A stretch of DNA of 64,000 nucleotides from assembly GCF_029210385.1 (NCBI RefSeq), contig NZ_JARGDQ010000010.1:48226-112225 (forward strand). Direction: 5' to 3'. Source of the DNA: Desulfurivibrio dismutans. GTDB lineage: Bacteria > Desulfobacterota > Desulfobulbia > Desulfobulbales > Desulfurivibrionaceae. The notes beneath the pieces were generated by a model. That model saw only the letters and a list, made by a program, of their open reading frames with translations, had not been told where the DNA came from and ran no database searches. The translations under genes and the position numbers were made by a program. Positions 63,942 to 64,000 of this stretch are shown in pieces (within the stretch, counting starts at the first letter, position 1; the number at the start of each line of letters is the position of its first letter).

Positions 63942-63970
63942 TTGACACGGCAAGCAAGACTGAGTATAAA
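63942..63970 (+). promoter_or_regulatory. Strong sigma70 promoter 2 of a tandem pair
   Basis: TTGACA, 17 bp, TATAAA, a near-perfect promoter, with ACAAAAAACGA just upstream. A palindrome CCGGCGGGT-C-ACCCGCCGG (63981-63999) follows. The tandem layout suggests an rRNA or tRNA operon beyond the right edge. Confidence 0.8.
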
Positions 63971-64000
63971 ACGAACTTCTCCGGCGGGTCACCCGCCGGT

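Noticed and set aside
1..64000. CRISPR arrays, insertion sequences, prophage genes, tRNA genes
   Set aside because: No regularly spaced repeats, transposase or integrase motifs, phage structural genes, or recognisable cloverleaf sequences were found by reading both strands.

Overview
This 64-kb window is dense, GC-rich chromosomal DNA from a Gram-negative anaerobe. It carries a Kdo transferase for LPS, pyruvate:ferredoxin oxidoreductase, two [NiFe] hydrogenases, chemoreceptors with c-type heme motifs, and a flagellar hook gene. The gene families and order suggest a Desulfobacterota (deltaproteobacterial) lineage, possibly Desulfobulbales-like. That placement is an inference: no rRNA gene lies inside the window. 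I see no phage, insertion sequence, CRISPR array or tRNA.

Layout. 1-3.4 kb: a 5'-truncated heme-type chemoreceptor, an orphan TrpB2 and a small zinc ribbon protein. 3.6-19.3 kb (minus strand): PFOR, CysE, a class I adenylate cyclase, FolP, FtsH, CarB, CarA and WaaA. 19.5-25.9 kb (minus): an uptake hydrogenase operon (small subunit, large subunit, cytochrome b, maturation protease, then a degenerate HypF-like protein), driven by a good sigma70-type promoter. 26-35.5 kb: FolE2, then plus-strand genes for an ABC exporter, malic enzyme, a thioesterase, a FetAB-type transporter, a nitrilase-family enzyme and an S4 protein. 35.7-43.5 kb (plus): a stand-alone IMP cyclohydrolase, PurN, PyrR, a histidine kinase, a U32 protein and FlgE behind a textbook sigma54 promoter. 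43.6-56.8 kb: GlnRS, GltX, Era, an RNB nuclease, PyrE, an HD-GYP/receiver pair, a DUF4438-like protein, YchF and DciA. 56.8-60.9 kb (minus): a second hydrogenase whose large subunit ends exactly at the mature C-terminus, followed by a chemoreceptor with a periplasmic CxxCH motif. 61-64 kb: RsmE, PrmA, LarB, and two strong tandem promoters at the right edge, probably for a stable-RNA operon beyond the window.

Most notable: (1) the second hydrogenase plus heme chemoreceptor looks like a candidate periplasmic H2-sensing and chemotaxis unit; (2) a family of about 110-bp palindromic elements sits on or against the stop codons of at least five unrelated genes, with outer arms that differ between copies but stay complementary within each copy; (3) five hairpins stand side by side in 150 bp downstream of ychF; (4) a HypF-like protein that seems to have lost its catalytic motifs lies inside the uptake hydrogenase operon.
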